From positions 5,394,001 through 5,458,000 of the forward strand of contig OZ242287.1 of assembly GCA_965207495.1 (NCBI GenBank): 64,000 bases of DNA, written 5' to 3'. Position 1 is the stretch's first letter, and every line of letters begins with the position of its first letter. Origin of the DNA: Bin5 sp965207495. GTDB lineage: Bacteria; Chloroflexota; Anaerolineae; Caldilineales; Caldilineaceae. The notes beneath the pieces are model-generated. The model was not told the origin of the DNA. It did no database searches and saw nothing but the letters and a program-made list of their open reading frames with translations. This document shows, piece after piece, positions 1-7,939 of the stretch. The position numbers and the translations under genes are program-made.

Positions 1-513
1 GAGGAGCTGAGCCGGGCAAGCAACCAGCTCAATGGGGAAATCTCCGGCACAACAGCTGCCGATCTGCCGGAAAAGCTGGAGGAGTTCACCGGCTTTAAGC
101 GCGAGGTGGGCGAGCTGGTGCTGAACACGCTGCTACAGTCGGAGGAACAGATCACCGACCGCGTCTATCGACACGGGCTGGCCCAGGTACTGGCCGAGCC
201 TGAATTTACCGACGGGCCGCAGGTGAGCCGGATCGTGGAAGTATTCGAACAGCGCACGTTGCTGCAAGAGATTTACGATGATGTGATGGAGTTGAGCGAC
301 GTACAGGTGATGATTGCGGGCGAGGGCCGCTTCGGCGACATGCAGGACATCAGCCTTGTCCTGAGCCGCTATGGTGTACCCAATCGGGTCAGCGGCATGC
401 TGGGCGTAGTCGGCCCGATGCGAATGCCCTACGGTCGGACAGTCGGGGCAGTGCGCTACGTCGCCACACTTCTGAACGAACTGATGCACCAACTCTACGG
501 CCAGAGCCGTTAG
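1..513 (+). CDS. hrcA: Heat-inducible transcription repressor HrcA, C-terminal part
   Basis: This is the 3' end of hrcA; the frame is open from the first base, so the N-terminal winged-helix domain lies outside the window. HrcA represses heat-shock genes by binding CIRCE operators and is tuned by GroEL. The visible 170 residues hold the family C-terminal signature, including GDMQDISLVLSRYG and the conserved GVVGPMRMPYGRTVGAVRYV segment near the end, where family members also finish. grpE follows 28 bases downstream, the usual hrcA-grpE order. Any CIRCE element would be upstream of the gene and cannot be checked here. Confidence 0.95.
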   Translation, partial: EELSRASNQLNGEISGTTAADLPEKLEEFTGFKREVGELVLNTLLQSEEQITDRVYRHGLAQVLAEPEFTDGPQVSRIVEVFEQRTLLQEIYDDVMELSDVQVMIAGEGRFGDMQDISLVLSRYGVPNRVSGMLGVVGPMRMPYGRTVGAVRYVATLLNELMHQLYGQSR

Positions 514-541
514 ACAACATATTTGCGTAACAGGATCATCA

Positions 542-1159
542 ATGAGCAAACAGGAAAAACGGGAAAACGCAGCGGTAGAGCCAGACAACGGTCAGGTGCC
601 TGAAGAGGCAATTCTGGAGGCGGAGGAGCCTGACACGGGCGATGTGTCCAACAGCGAGGAGGCCGAAGAACGGGACGAGACCCCCGAAGTGACGATCATG
701 CGGCTTCAATCGGAGTTGGAGGAGGCCCAGGCGCAGGCCGCCAACCACCTCGACAAGATGCAGCGCACTGTCGCTGAATATGAGAACGCGGGCAAACGCC
801 GCGAACGGCAGAACGAGGAGCGCATCAAGCGCGCCACGGAAAGCATGATGCGTCAGCTGCTACCCGTTCTCGATGACCTCGAGCTGGCCTTTCAGAATGT
901 GCCCGACGGCGTGCCGGGAGAGGACCAGGCCTGGCTGAAGGGATTCGAGCAGATTCATCAGAAACTTCTGGAAATACTCGCCAGTTCAGAGGTCGCACCA
1001 CTGGCCAAGAGTGGTGAATTCGACCCGAATCAACATGAAGCCATCTCCAATGAGCCGAGCGAAGATGTACCCAGTGGGCACATCATCCAGACATTACGCA
1101 CCGGCTACCGCATTCAGGACCGGATACTGCGCCCTGCGCTTGTCCGCGTTGCGCAGTGA
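542..1159 (+). CDS. grpE: Nucleotide exchange factor GrpE
   Basis: Co-chaperone that releases ADP from DnaK in the cytoplasm. The 205-residue protein has an acidic, low-complexity N-terminus (about residues 1-45), a long coiled coil (about 55-105, containing the KRRERQNEE segment) and the C-terminal beta-domain with FDPNQHEAI and a Y/RILRPALVRVA ending, all typical of GrpE. An AGGA ribosome-binding site lies 8 bases before ATG. It follows hrcA closely and is probably co-transcribed. dnaK and dnaJ, which commonly follow grpE, are absent here; an acetyltransferase gene comes next. Confidence 0.96.
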   Translation: MSKQEKRENAAVEPDNGQVPEEAILEAEEPDTGDVSNSEEAEERDETPEVTIMRLQSELEEAQAQAANHLDKMQRTVAEYENAGKRRERQNEERIKRATESMMRQLLPVLDDLELAFQNVPDGVPGEDQAWLKGFEQIHQKLLEILASSEVAPLAKSGEFDPNQHEAISNEPSEDVPSGHIIQTLRTGYRIQDRILRPALVRVAQ

Positions 1160-1188
1160 ATAGCTGGGCGCTTTCCTTCTTCCTCTAA

Positions 1189-2202
1189 ATGGTTGCCCTA
1201 ACCCGGTCCGCCGCGACCAGCCGTCTTCGAGATCCCCAGCAGGGCATCCGCCCCTTTGACGTTGGGCGCGATCTGCGCGCCGTTTCCAGATTGATAACCG
1301 AGGCTTTCGCCGAAGAACTGGATGAACAGGGTGAGGCTGCGCTGCGCGAGCTGCGGATTCTCGGGTATATGAGCTGGCTGGTGCGGATTCTCTACCGCAG
1401 CACCGGCGAGTTTCGGAATGTCTTCAACGGCTTTGTCTGGGTAGAGAACAGGCGGGTTGTGGGGAATGTGACCGTGCAGCGCGCGGCCAGCGGCAGCGGG
1501 CGGTGGCAGATCGCAAATGTGGCCGTCTCTCCGGCTTGGCGCGGGCGCGGCATCAGCCGCGCCCTGATGGAGCATGCCCTGGACTATATCCGCGAGATGG
1601 GCGGGTCCTGGGCTGTTCTGCAGGTACGCGGGGAAAACGAGATCGCCCACGGCCTCTATGAACGGCTTCGTTTCGAGAACATGGGAGGAACGACGGAACT
1701 TTACGCGCCGGCTGTGCCGAAGTCGGTCGCGATGCCGGTTCTTTCGAATCTACTGCCGTTCTCTCCAAATGACAGCAACCTTCTGTATGATTTGGCCACC
1801 AGCCGTCCCAGCGCGGAATTCCAGTGGTGGCGGGCCGTAAGGCGAGACGACTTTCAGGTCCCGCTCGAGAAGCGTATTGGAGAGTTGGTGAGCAGGCTGG
1901 CTGGCCGCCAGCGGATTCACCGTTATGCCATTCGCGAATACAGAAGCCGCTTTGAAGGCGCAGTCCAGGTGACCGCGCGCTGCTGGCAAGGGGAGCACAA
2001 TATCCGCCTCTGGCTGCGGCCCGACGCCCAGGAACAGTATGCCCAGCCGTTAGTCTTGAGCGCACTGGCCCTACTGCAGGAGAGTCCCCGCTGGCCATTG
2101 CGGGCGACTGTGAGCACACAGGACGAACTCGCGGCGCAGACGCTGCTGGAGCACGGCTTTTCCGTGCGCAGCACTTTGTACACGATGCGCCTGCGCATGT
2201 AG
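1189..2202 (+). CDS. GNAT-family acetyltransferase, two-domain
   Basis: Cytoplasmic N-acetyltransferase of unknown substrate. The first half (about residues 20-175) is a full GNAT fold with the acetyl-CoA loop seen as VSPAWRGRGISRALM and a typical ENEIAHGLYERLRF end. The second half (about 195-337) shows no acetyl-CoA loop but ends with a GNAT-like strand pattern, suggesting a degenerate second GNAT domain as in tandem GNAT proteins. No clear Shine-Dalgarno precedes the ATG chosen. The next gene starts 6 bases after its stop, so the two are likely co-transcribed. Confidence 0.85.
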   Translation: MVALTRSAATSRLRDPQQGIRPFDVGRDLRAVSRLITEAFAEELDEQGEAALRELRILGYMSWLVRILYRSTGEFRNVFNGFVWVENRRVVGNVTVQRAASGSGRWQIANVAVSPAWRGRGISRALMEHALDYIREMGGSWAVLQVRGENEIAHGLYERLRFENMGGTTELYAPAVPKSVAMPVLSNLLPFSPNDSNLLYDLATSRPSAEFQWWRAVRRDDFQVPLEKRIGELVSRLAGRQRIHRYAIREYRSRFEGAVQVTARCWQGEHNIRLWLRPDAQEQYAQPLVLSALALLQESPRWPLRATVSTQDELAAQTLLEHGFSVRSTLYTMRLRM

Positions 2203-2208
2203 GCTCCG

Positions 2209-2592
2209 ATGAAGCTTCTGTTACGGCTGGCCGGGAACGCCATCGCGCTGTATGCGGCGTCAACGCTGATCGACGGCATTCAGTTCGGCGCAGGCGGCGA
2301 GGTGGATCTCGGCAGCCTGCTGATGGTCACCCTGATCTTTGGCGTTATCAATGCGGTCATCAAGCCGTTTGTGAAAGTTGCGACCTGCCCGGCCTACCTG
2401 GTCACCCTTGGCCTGTTCACCTTTGTAATCAACGCCCTGATGCTCCTTCTGACCGGCTTGCTGGCCGGTCTGTTCAATGTCGACTTTCAGGTGGACGGCT
2501 TTGGGCCCGCCTTCCGGGGCGCCATCGTCATCAGCTTGGTCAGTTTTCTCCTTAGTCTTTTCATATCCGCTGAGAAAAACGACAAAGACTAA
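2209..2592 (+). CDS. Phage-holin-4-family (PF04020-type) small membrane protein
   Basis: Integral membrane protein of 127 residues with about four hydrophobic segments (roughly 5-22, 32-50, 60-85 and 95-120) and the family's signature order: VTLIFGVINAVIKPF, then LGLFTFVINALMLLL, then a polar loop with FGPAFRGAIVISLVS. The family is widespread in bacteria outside phages and its function is not established; the name derives from weak similarity to holins. It sits 6 bases after the acetyltransferase gene. Nothing phage-like surrounds it, so I do not read it as a prophage marker. Confidence 0.85.
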   Translation: MKLLLRLAGNAIALYAASTLIDGIQFGAGGEVDLGSLLMVTLIFGVINAVIKPFVKVATCPAYLVTLGLFTFVINALMLLLTGLLAGLFNVDFQVDGFGPAFRGAIVISLVSFLLSLFISAEKNDKD

Positions 2593-2676
2593 CTGCATTT
2601 CACGCGCGGCGCCGCGCGGTGACCTGCAGCCGACCTCCTCTTCAAGTCTCAGTTCAACTTACCCCCGAGGCATACC

Positions 2677-3951
2677 ATGCGTGCCACCTTTCTCCACATG
2701 GCTGATTGCCATCTCGGCTATCGTCAGTACAACAGCCGGGAGCGTCAAAACGATTTCACCCGCGCCTATCTCGAGATTATCGATGTGGCCATCGACAGGA
2801 AGGTCGATTTCGTCCTGCTGGCCGGTGATCTCTTTGAAAAACGCGCCATCGATCCACTCACCCTCGTCCACGCCATTAACGGACTGGAACGGTTGAAAGA
2901 GGCGGGCATACCCTGCCTGGCTGTGGAAGGCAACCATGAACTGGCCTACTTTCGCGACAGTATAGGCTGGGTCCGCTTTTTGGCCGAGCGGGAACTGCTG
3001 ACGCTGCTCAACCCAAAGATTGACGGAGATCAGATTGGGCTCCCACCCTGCGACAGACGCGGAGGGGCTTATGCGGAACCTGTTCCGGGCTTGCGGGTCT
3101 ACGGTATGCGCTATCTCGGTAGTGCGACGGCAGCGGTCGTTCAGCGTTTGGCCGACGCAATCGGTGCGGTCGACAGAAAGGGGGTCGAGTACACGATCTT
3201 CATGGCGCATGCAGGCGTGGAGGGGGTAATCGATCGCGCCGGCGGCGCGATCAGCCACCGGGAGCTGGCGCCCCTGCGCCCCCATGTGGACTACCTGGCA
3301 CTGGGACACATCCACAAGTCCTACGAGTTCGACGACTGGATCTACAACCCGGGCAGCCCGGAGACAAACTCACTTATGGAGGCGGACTGGCAGGAGCGTG
3401 GATATTATCTTGTGGAGGTGGATACGGAAGCAGAGCCAAAGCACCGCCCCGCCTTGCACGCCAATCCCCGACGTGCGTTTGAACGACTTTTCTTCAAGGT
3501 CGACGCGTGCGAGACACCGGCCCAACTGCTCGAGGCGTGCCAAGGCTATGTTGCGCGGCGGCGGCGTCAGTTCATAGGTAAAAAACCGGTGGTTGAATTG
3601 CGCCTGAGCGGCGTGCTTCCTTTCGACCGCGGCGCGCTGAGGTTGGATGAGATTGAGCGGATGATCGAAGAGCAGTACCAACCGTTGCTCTGTTTTGTGC
3701 GCGACGGGACGAGGGCGTCGGAGTTCGCGGTGGGTGACGATCAGCAACTCAGCCGACCAGCTCTGGAGCGGCGCATAATATCCGACCTTCTCGAACGGGA
3801 CAACCGCTTCCGCGCCCGCAGCAGCGAGTGGACCGAGCTGGCGCTCTCTATAAAACAGCTGGCCGTCAGCGGCGCCTCTGCCGATGCGCTATTGGAGGAG
3901 CTGGAAAGAGGTAGGGAAAGGGTCATTCAGGGAGAAGAGTTGCCATGTTGA
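2677..3951 (+). CDS. sbcD: DNA double-strand-break repair nuclease SbcD/Mre11
   Basis: Manganese-dependent exo/endonuclease subunit that works with SbcC on DNA ends and hairpins. The 424-residue protein carries the calcineurin-like phosphoesterase motifs in order: ADCHLG (residues 9-14), GDLFEKRAID (near 50), GNHE (near 85), MAHAG (near 178) and GHIHKS (near 210). A C-terminal cap domain follows. A GAGG ribosome-binding site sits 6 bases before the ATG. Its last 7 bases overlap the start of sbcC, indicating translational coupling of the two subunits. Confidence 0.95.
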   Translation: MRATFLHMADCHLGYRQYNSRERQNDFTRAYLEIIDVAIDRKVDFVLLAGDLFEKRAIDPLTLVHAINGLERLKEAGIPCLAVEGNHELAYFRDSIGWVRFLAERELLTLLNPKIDGDQIGLPPCDRRGGAYAEPVPGLRVYGMRYLGSATAAVVQRLADAIGAVDRKGVEYTIFMAHAGVEGVIDRAGGAISHRELAPLRPHVDYLALGHIHKSYEFDDWIYNPGSPETNSLMEADWQERGYYLVEVDTEAEPKHRPALHANPRRAFERLFFKVDACETPAQLLEACQGYVARRRRQFIGKKPVVELRLSGVLPFDRGALRLDEIERMIEEQYQPLLCFVRDGTRASEFAVGDDQQLSRPALERRIISDLLERDNRFRARSSEWTELALSIKQLAVSGASADALLEELERGRERVIQGEELPC

Positions 3952-6656
3952 TCCGTTCGCTGACCCTGGAAAACGTCAAGAGCTACGAAAAGGCAAGGGT
4001 TGAATTCACCGCCGGCACGAATGCAATCGTTGGCCCCAACGGGACGGGAAAGACGACGATCCTCGAGGCCATCGGCTTTGCGCTCTTCGATCATCTTCCC
4101 TATAGCCAAGCTGATTTCGTGCGTGCGGGAGAGAGGTTGGCGAACGTAGCGGTTGATTTTCTCAGCGATTACGATGAGCGCGTCTATCAGGTCATGCGAA
4201 GCTGTGGCAGTAGTAGCGTCTATACGATCGTGGACCCGGAACTCAACATACGAATATGCGAGGGCAAAGCTGACGTCATGCAGTTCTTGCGTCTGCATCT
4301 AGGCATCGACCCTGACACCGAGCCGGAGGATCTGTTCAGGAACGCTGTTGGCGTTCCCCAGGGCAGCTTCACCGTCTCCTTTCTAGAAACGCCAAGGATC
4401 CGCAAGGAGATTTTCGACCCGTTTTTGAAGGTGGCTGAGTACCGCCGGGCATGGGAAAGGCTGCGCGAGCCGCTCAGTTTGCTCAACCGGCGCCAAAGAG
4501 ATCAGGCGGTTGAAATCAGCGGGCTGGAGGGTGAACTGAAGCGGCTCCCAGCTACGCAGTCTGAAGTCGAGGCGCTGACCAAGCTCATAGACAGCGCGGA
4601 TTCCGAACTGCGCGCTGCGATGGCAGAGTTATCGGCGGCCGAATCCGCCCGGCAGGCTATGGAGGCGAACCTGGAACGGCTGCAAGAGTTGGAAAGCATG
4701 GTACTGGTGCAGCAGCAGCTGGTGGCCGAACAAGAGCGAACGCTGGCTGCGTCGCGGCAACGGTTGACAGAGAGCAAGGAGGCGGCGGCAACTGCGGAAG
4801 CCAACCGGGCCGGCCATGAAGCCTACGGCGCGGCGCTGCTGGCACAACGGGCCGTGAATGCACGGATAGCGCAGCGCCGGCGGCTGGATGAGGAGCGCGC
4901 CGGCGCCCAGATGCTGTTGGCGCGGGCGGAAACGCAGGAGGACTCCCAGGAGCGCGCGCTGGTTGAGATCGCGGAGGCAGAGAAGACGGCCGCGGATCTG
5001 GCAGATGGGGCAGCTGAGCAGGAACGGTTGGAAACTGAGCTGCGGGATGCGCAACGGGAGGCTGATCGGTTGAAAGACGCCGGCGCTCGAGTACAGCGGG
5101 AGCAGGCCGCCGTCAACGCGGCGCAGGCTCGGCTGGACAGTTTACGCAGGGAGTTGGGCCAGGCCCAGGAGATTGAAGCATCGTTGGAACCACTGCAGGC
5201 ACGCCTGGAAACTTTGCAGAGGAAGAAATCAGCCGAACAGGCCGATGAGGCCCGAATACAGGTGGAACAGAAGACGGTCCGAGAGCAGGGCCAGCAGTTG
5301 CGGGCGTCGGAAACATCTCCAATCTGTCCCATCTGTGAGCAGCCCCTGTCGGCGGCCAATCGTCAACGGCTGCTCGACCGCCTCCGCACGCGCTGGGTGG
5401 AGTTGAACGAGGCTTCTCAGGCCGCTGCGGAGGCGGTCCGTGAAGCAGAAGCGGAACGGGAGCAGACCCGCGTTACCCTCAATCAGCGGGAACAGACTCT
5501 GCGCACACTGCCGCGACAGAACGCAGTCGAAACAGCCGAAAAAGAGTTGGCCGATTTGAAATCCCAACTGACCGAAGCCAGCAGTGCGATTGATACGCTG
5601 AGACAGGCGCCGCACCGGTTGAGGCAGCTACAGGATGCATTGAAGACGCTGGGCGACCCACGGCGACAACGAGATGCGGCCCTCCAACAGGCACGGGGGC
5701 GAAAGCGGATAGAAGAGACTTTGCTGCAGCAGCGGGCGCAGGCTGAGGAGCAGCGTAACGCGCTCGCGGCGCTTGACAAGCAGATGGCAGAATTTGCCGA
5801 CCTGGACACTGAGACGGCCCAAATCTCCTCCCAATTGGAGAAGTTCCAGACAGCCGACAATCTTTACCGGCACAATCAGGCCGCAGCCGAAGCCCTCCCC
5901 CAGCGCCTGCATGAGGCTGCTGAGGGAGAGAAGGCGCTGGAGGCCGCGCAGGAACGTTTCGCGAGTGGGAAGGCCCAACTGGCAGCGGGCGCGAGCGACT
6001 TCGACGAGGGACACTTCCAGGAGGTTGTTGCCAAGGTAGACGAGCTCCGCAGCCGCAGTGTGCGGCTGGAGACTGAATTGGGCCAGTGGCGTGAACGCCT
6101 TACGCGGGCGGAGGAGGAGGTCACCCAACTGCGGGCCCTGGAGAGGCGGCTCACCGCTGCCCAATCCCGGCACGAGCGGCTGGCGGAGCAGGAGGAACTG
6201 CTACAGTTTCTGCGCACTGTCCTGCAGGATGCAGGCCCGTTCGTGACCAAGGCCCTGGTCCAGCAGATCAGTTACGCTGCCAATCAGTTATTCGGCCAGA
6301 TAATGGAGGACTACACGCGTACGCTGCATTGGCAAGAGGACTACGGGATCACCCTGGAGACGGATGGCCGGGAGCGAACCTTTGCGCAACTGTCCGGGGG
6401 CGAGCAGATGAGCGCGGCGCTGGCGGTACGGCTGGCCCTGCTCCAGGAGATGAGCGATATCGGCGTAGCATTCTTTGACGAACCGACAACGAATCTGGAC
6501 GATACCCGCCGCGGTGCGCTGGCCAGGCAGATTGTGGACGTACCTGGGTTCGAGCAACTCTTTATCATCAGCCACGACGACTCGTTCGAACAGGCTACGG
6601 AGAAGCTGATCCGGGTGGAGAAGCGAAACGGGGCGAGCGAAATCCACTATGAGTGA
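3945..6656 (+). CDS. sbcC: DNA repair ATPase SbcC/Rad50
   Basis: SMC-like ATPase partner of SbcD. Residues 1-150 contain the Walker A motif VGPNGTGKTT (about 30-39). A long coiled coil of roughly 600 residues is interrupted near residue 458 by a zinc hook, CPICEQPL, which dimerises Rad50 proteins. The C-terminal lobe has the ABC signature LSGGEQMSAAL (about 815) and Walker B FFDEPTTNLD (about 845), followed by the H-loop IISHD. At 903 residues it is a normal size for bacterial Rad50-type proteins. The start overlaps the sbcD stop. Confidence 0.95.
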   Translation: MLIRSLTLENVKSYEKARVEFTAGTNAIVGPNGTGKTTILEAIGFALFDHLPYSQADFVRAGERLANVAVDFLSDYDERVYQVMRSCGSSSVYTIVDPELNIRICEGKADVMQFLRLHLGIDPDTEPEDLFRNAVGVPQGSFTVSFLETPRIRKEIFDPFLKVAEYRRAWERLREPLSLLNRRQRDQAVEISGLEGELKRLPATQSEVEALTKLIDSADSELRAAMAELSAAESARQAMEANLERLQELESMVLVQQQLVAEQERTLAASRQRLTESKEAAATAEANRAGHEAYGAALLAQRAVNARIAQRRRLDEERAGAQMLLARAETQEDSQERALVEIAEAEKTAADLADGAAEQERLETELRDAQREADRLKDAGARVQREQAAVNAAQARLDSLRRELGQAQEIEASLEPLQARLETLQRKKSAEQADEARIQVEQKTVREQGQQLRASETSPICPICEQPLSAANRQRLLDRLRTRWVELNEASQAAAEAVREAEAEREQTRVTLNQREQTLRTLPRQNAVETAEKELADLKSQLTEASSAIDTLRQAPHRLRQLQDALKTLGDPRRQRDAALQQARGRKRIEETLLQQRAQAEEQRNALAALDKQMAEFADLDTETAQISSQLEKFQTADNLYRHNQAAAEALPQRLHEAAEGEKALEAAQERFASGKAQLAAGASDFDEGHFQEVVAKVDELRSRSVRLETELGQWRERLTRAEEEVTQLRALERRLTAAQSRHERLAEQEELLQFLRTVLQDAGPFVTKALVQQISYAANQLFGQIMEDYTRTLHWQEDYGITLETDGRERTFAQLSGGEQMSAALAVRLALLQEMSDIGVAFFDEPTTNLDDTRRGALARQIVDVPGFEQLFIISHDDSFEQATEKLIRVEKRNGASEIHYE

Positions 6657-6678
6657 GACAGGTTGACAAGAGTTGGAA

Positions 6679-7929
6679 CTAGGCGGCTGCAACCAAGAGC
6701 TGCGCGGCTTTGGGAATCCCTCCCAGGGACGCGAACTCTTCCTGCAGGCTGGCGGCGTTCAGACGAGCGGGGGCGCCGTCTGCCAGTATCTTTTGCAGGG
6801 CTTCGACTGCCAGCGGAACGGTGAACAGATTGGGTGGGATGTGGTATCCGACGCCGCTGCGCGTGACCCCGCTGGCCTGCCGGGCCTGGTCGGCGGCCTT
6901 TGGCACGACGATTTGTGGTATGCCATGGGTAACCAAGGCGTGGGTCGTACCGGCGCCGCCATGATGGACCGCCGCGGTGACGCGGGGCAACACCTCTGCA
7001 AACCGGACCCTTTCCACCAGAATGGAATACTGCGGCAGTCTGTTCCGCAGTGCATCGACCTCACGTTGAGACCAGCCCCCCTCTGTGCCAGCGGCGCCAA
7101 AGCCTCTGCCGACCGCCAGGATCGGTACGCCCCCCACCTCTGCCGCGGCGCGGGCCGCGATTAAAAAGAAATCAGTGTCCCTGGTAAATGCCGTACCAAG
7201 GGTGATGAAGATCCATGGTCGATCGCTCGGAAGTTGGTCGAGCCAGGTTGATTCGGGCGGCAGGGGAGGAGGAGCGATCCCGCCGACCATTCGTGTCTGC
7301 GGCAGCAGCCGCGCGCCGGCATACCAGCGGGGGCTCCAGTAGGTCAGGTGGAGGGAGGGCGAACGCAGAGCCGATGGACCGTCCACCGCCCAGTTGACGC
7401 CGTTCACGCCAAAATCGGCAAGCAGCGCGCCCACTCGCGCCTGAGCCAGTTCTCCGACTGCGCCGGGCGCGTCTCCTTTGGGGCTTGGTGATAGGGTCTG
7501 CATGGCCGGCCAGCCGGCGACCGCGAAAGGCACGCCCAGGCGTTCGGCGGCGATGCCGGCCGCGGCGGTGAACATCTCGCTGACAATCAGATTCGGGCGA
7601 AAACGCTTGGCTACTTCGACAAGCTCGAGCGTTGCCGCCCGTACACGCTCCACGTCCAGCCACTGATCCAAAGAGCGGACCATGCGCAGGCGCTGGAACT
7701 CCTCTTCTGAAGCCGCGCCTTTCTGAATGGGAGGCGGCGGCGGCCAGCGCCAGCCGGTCTCCTGCAGGACATGTACGGGAACGCCCTGTGCAGCGAGCTG
7801 GCTTTGCAGTTCACGGCCTGTGGCCCACAGGACCTCGTGACCCGCCCGCATCAGTTCGACAGCCGTGGGCAGATAGCCGCCCCAATCCAGGTGGCCTGCC
7901 AGTTGGGCGGATACACATAGAAAGCGCAA
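6679..7929 (-). CDS. UGT/MGT-like glycosyltransferase (GT1 family)
   Basis: Predicted cytosolic nucleotide-sugar-dependent glycosyltransferase acting on a lipid or small molecule. The N-terminus reads RFLCVSAQLAGHLDWGG, a GT-B opening; the C-terminal half has the donor-site signature HHGGAGTTHALVTHGIPQIV near residue 330. I place the start at a TTG preceded by AGGAG at a 6-base distance. A longer reading begins inside the upstream gene and adds a low-quality leader. This start leaves a 10-base gap from the upstream lipoprotein gene, consistent with one operon. Acceptor unknown. Confidence 0.85.
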   Translation of the reverse strand: MRFLCVSAQLAGHLDWGGYLPTAVELMRAGHEVLWATGRELQSQLAAQGVPVHVLQETGWRWPPPPPIQKGAASEEEFQRLRMVRSLDQWLDVERVRAATLELVEVAKRFRPNLIVSEMFTAAAGIAAERLGVPFAVAGWPAMQTLSPSPKGDAPGAVGELAQARVGALLADFGVNGVNWAVDGPSALRSPSLHLTYWSPRWYAGARLLPQTRMVGGIAPPPLPPESTWLDQLPSDRPWIFITLGTAFTRDTDFFLIAARAAAEVGGVPILAVGRGFGAAGTEGGWSQREVDALRNRLPQYSILVERVRFAEVLPRVTAAVHHGGAGTTHALVTHGIPQIVVPKAADQARQASGVTRSGVGYHIPPNLFTVPLAVEALQKILADGAPARLNAASLQEEFASLGGIPKAAQLLVAAA

Positions 7930-7939
7930 GCAGCACTCC

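Noticed and set aside
2209..2592. Holin-like gene as a sign of a prophage
   Set aside because: The family is common in non-phage genomes and no other phage gene is nearby.
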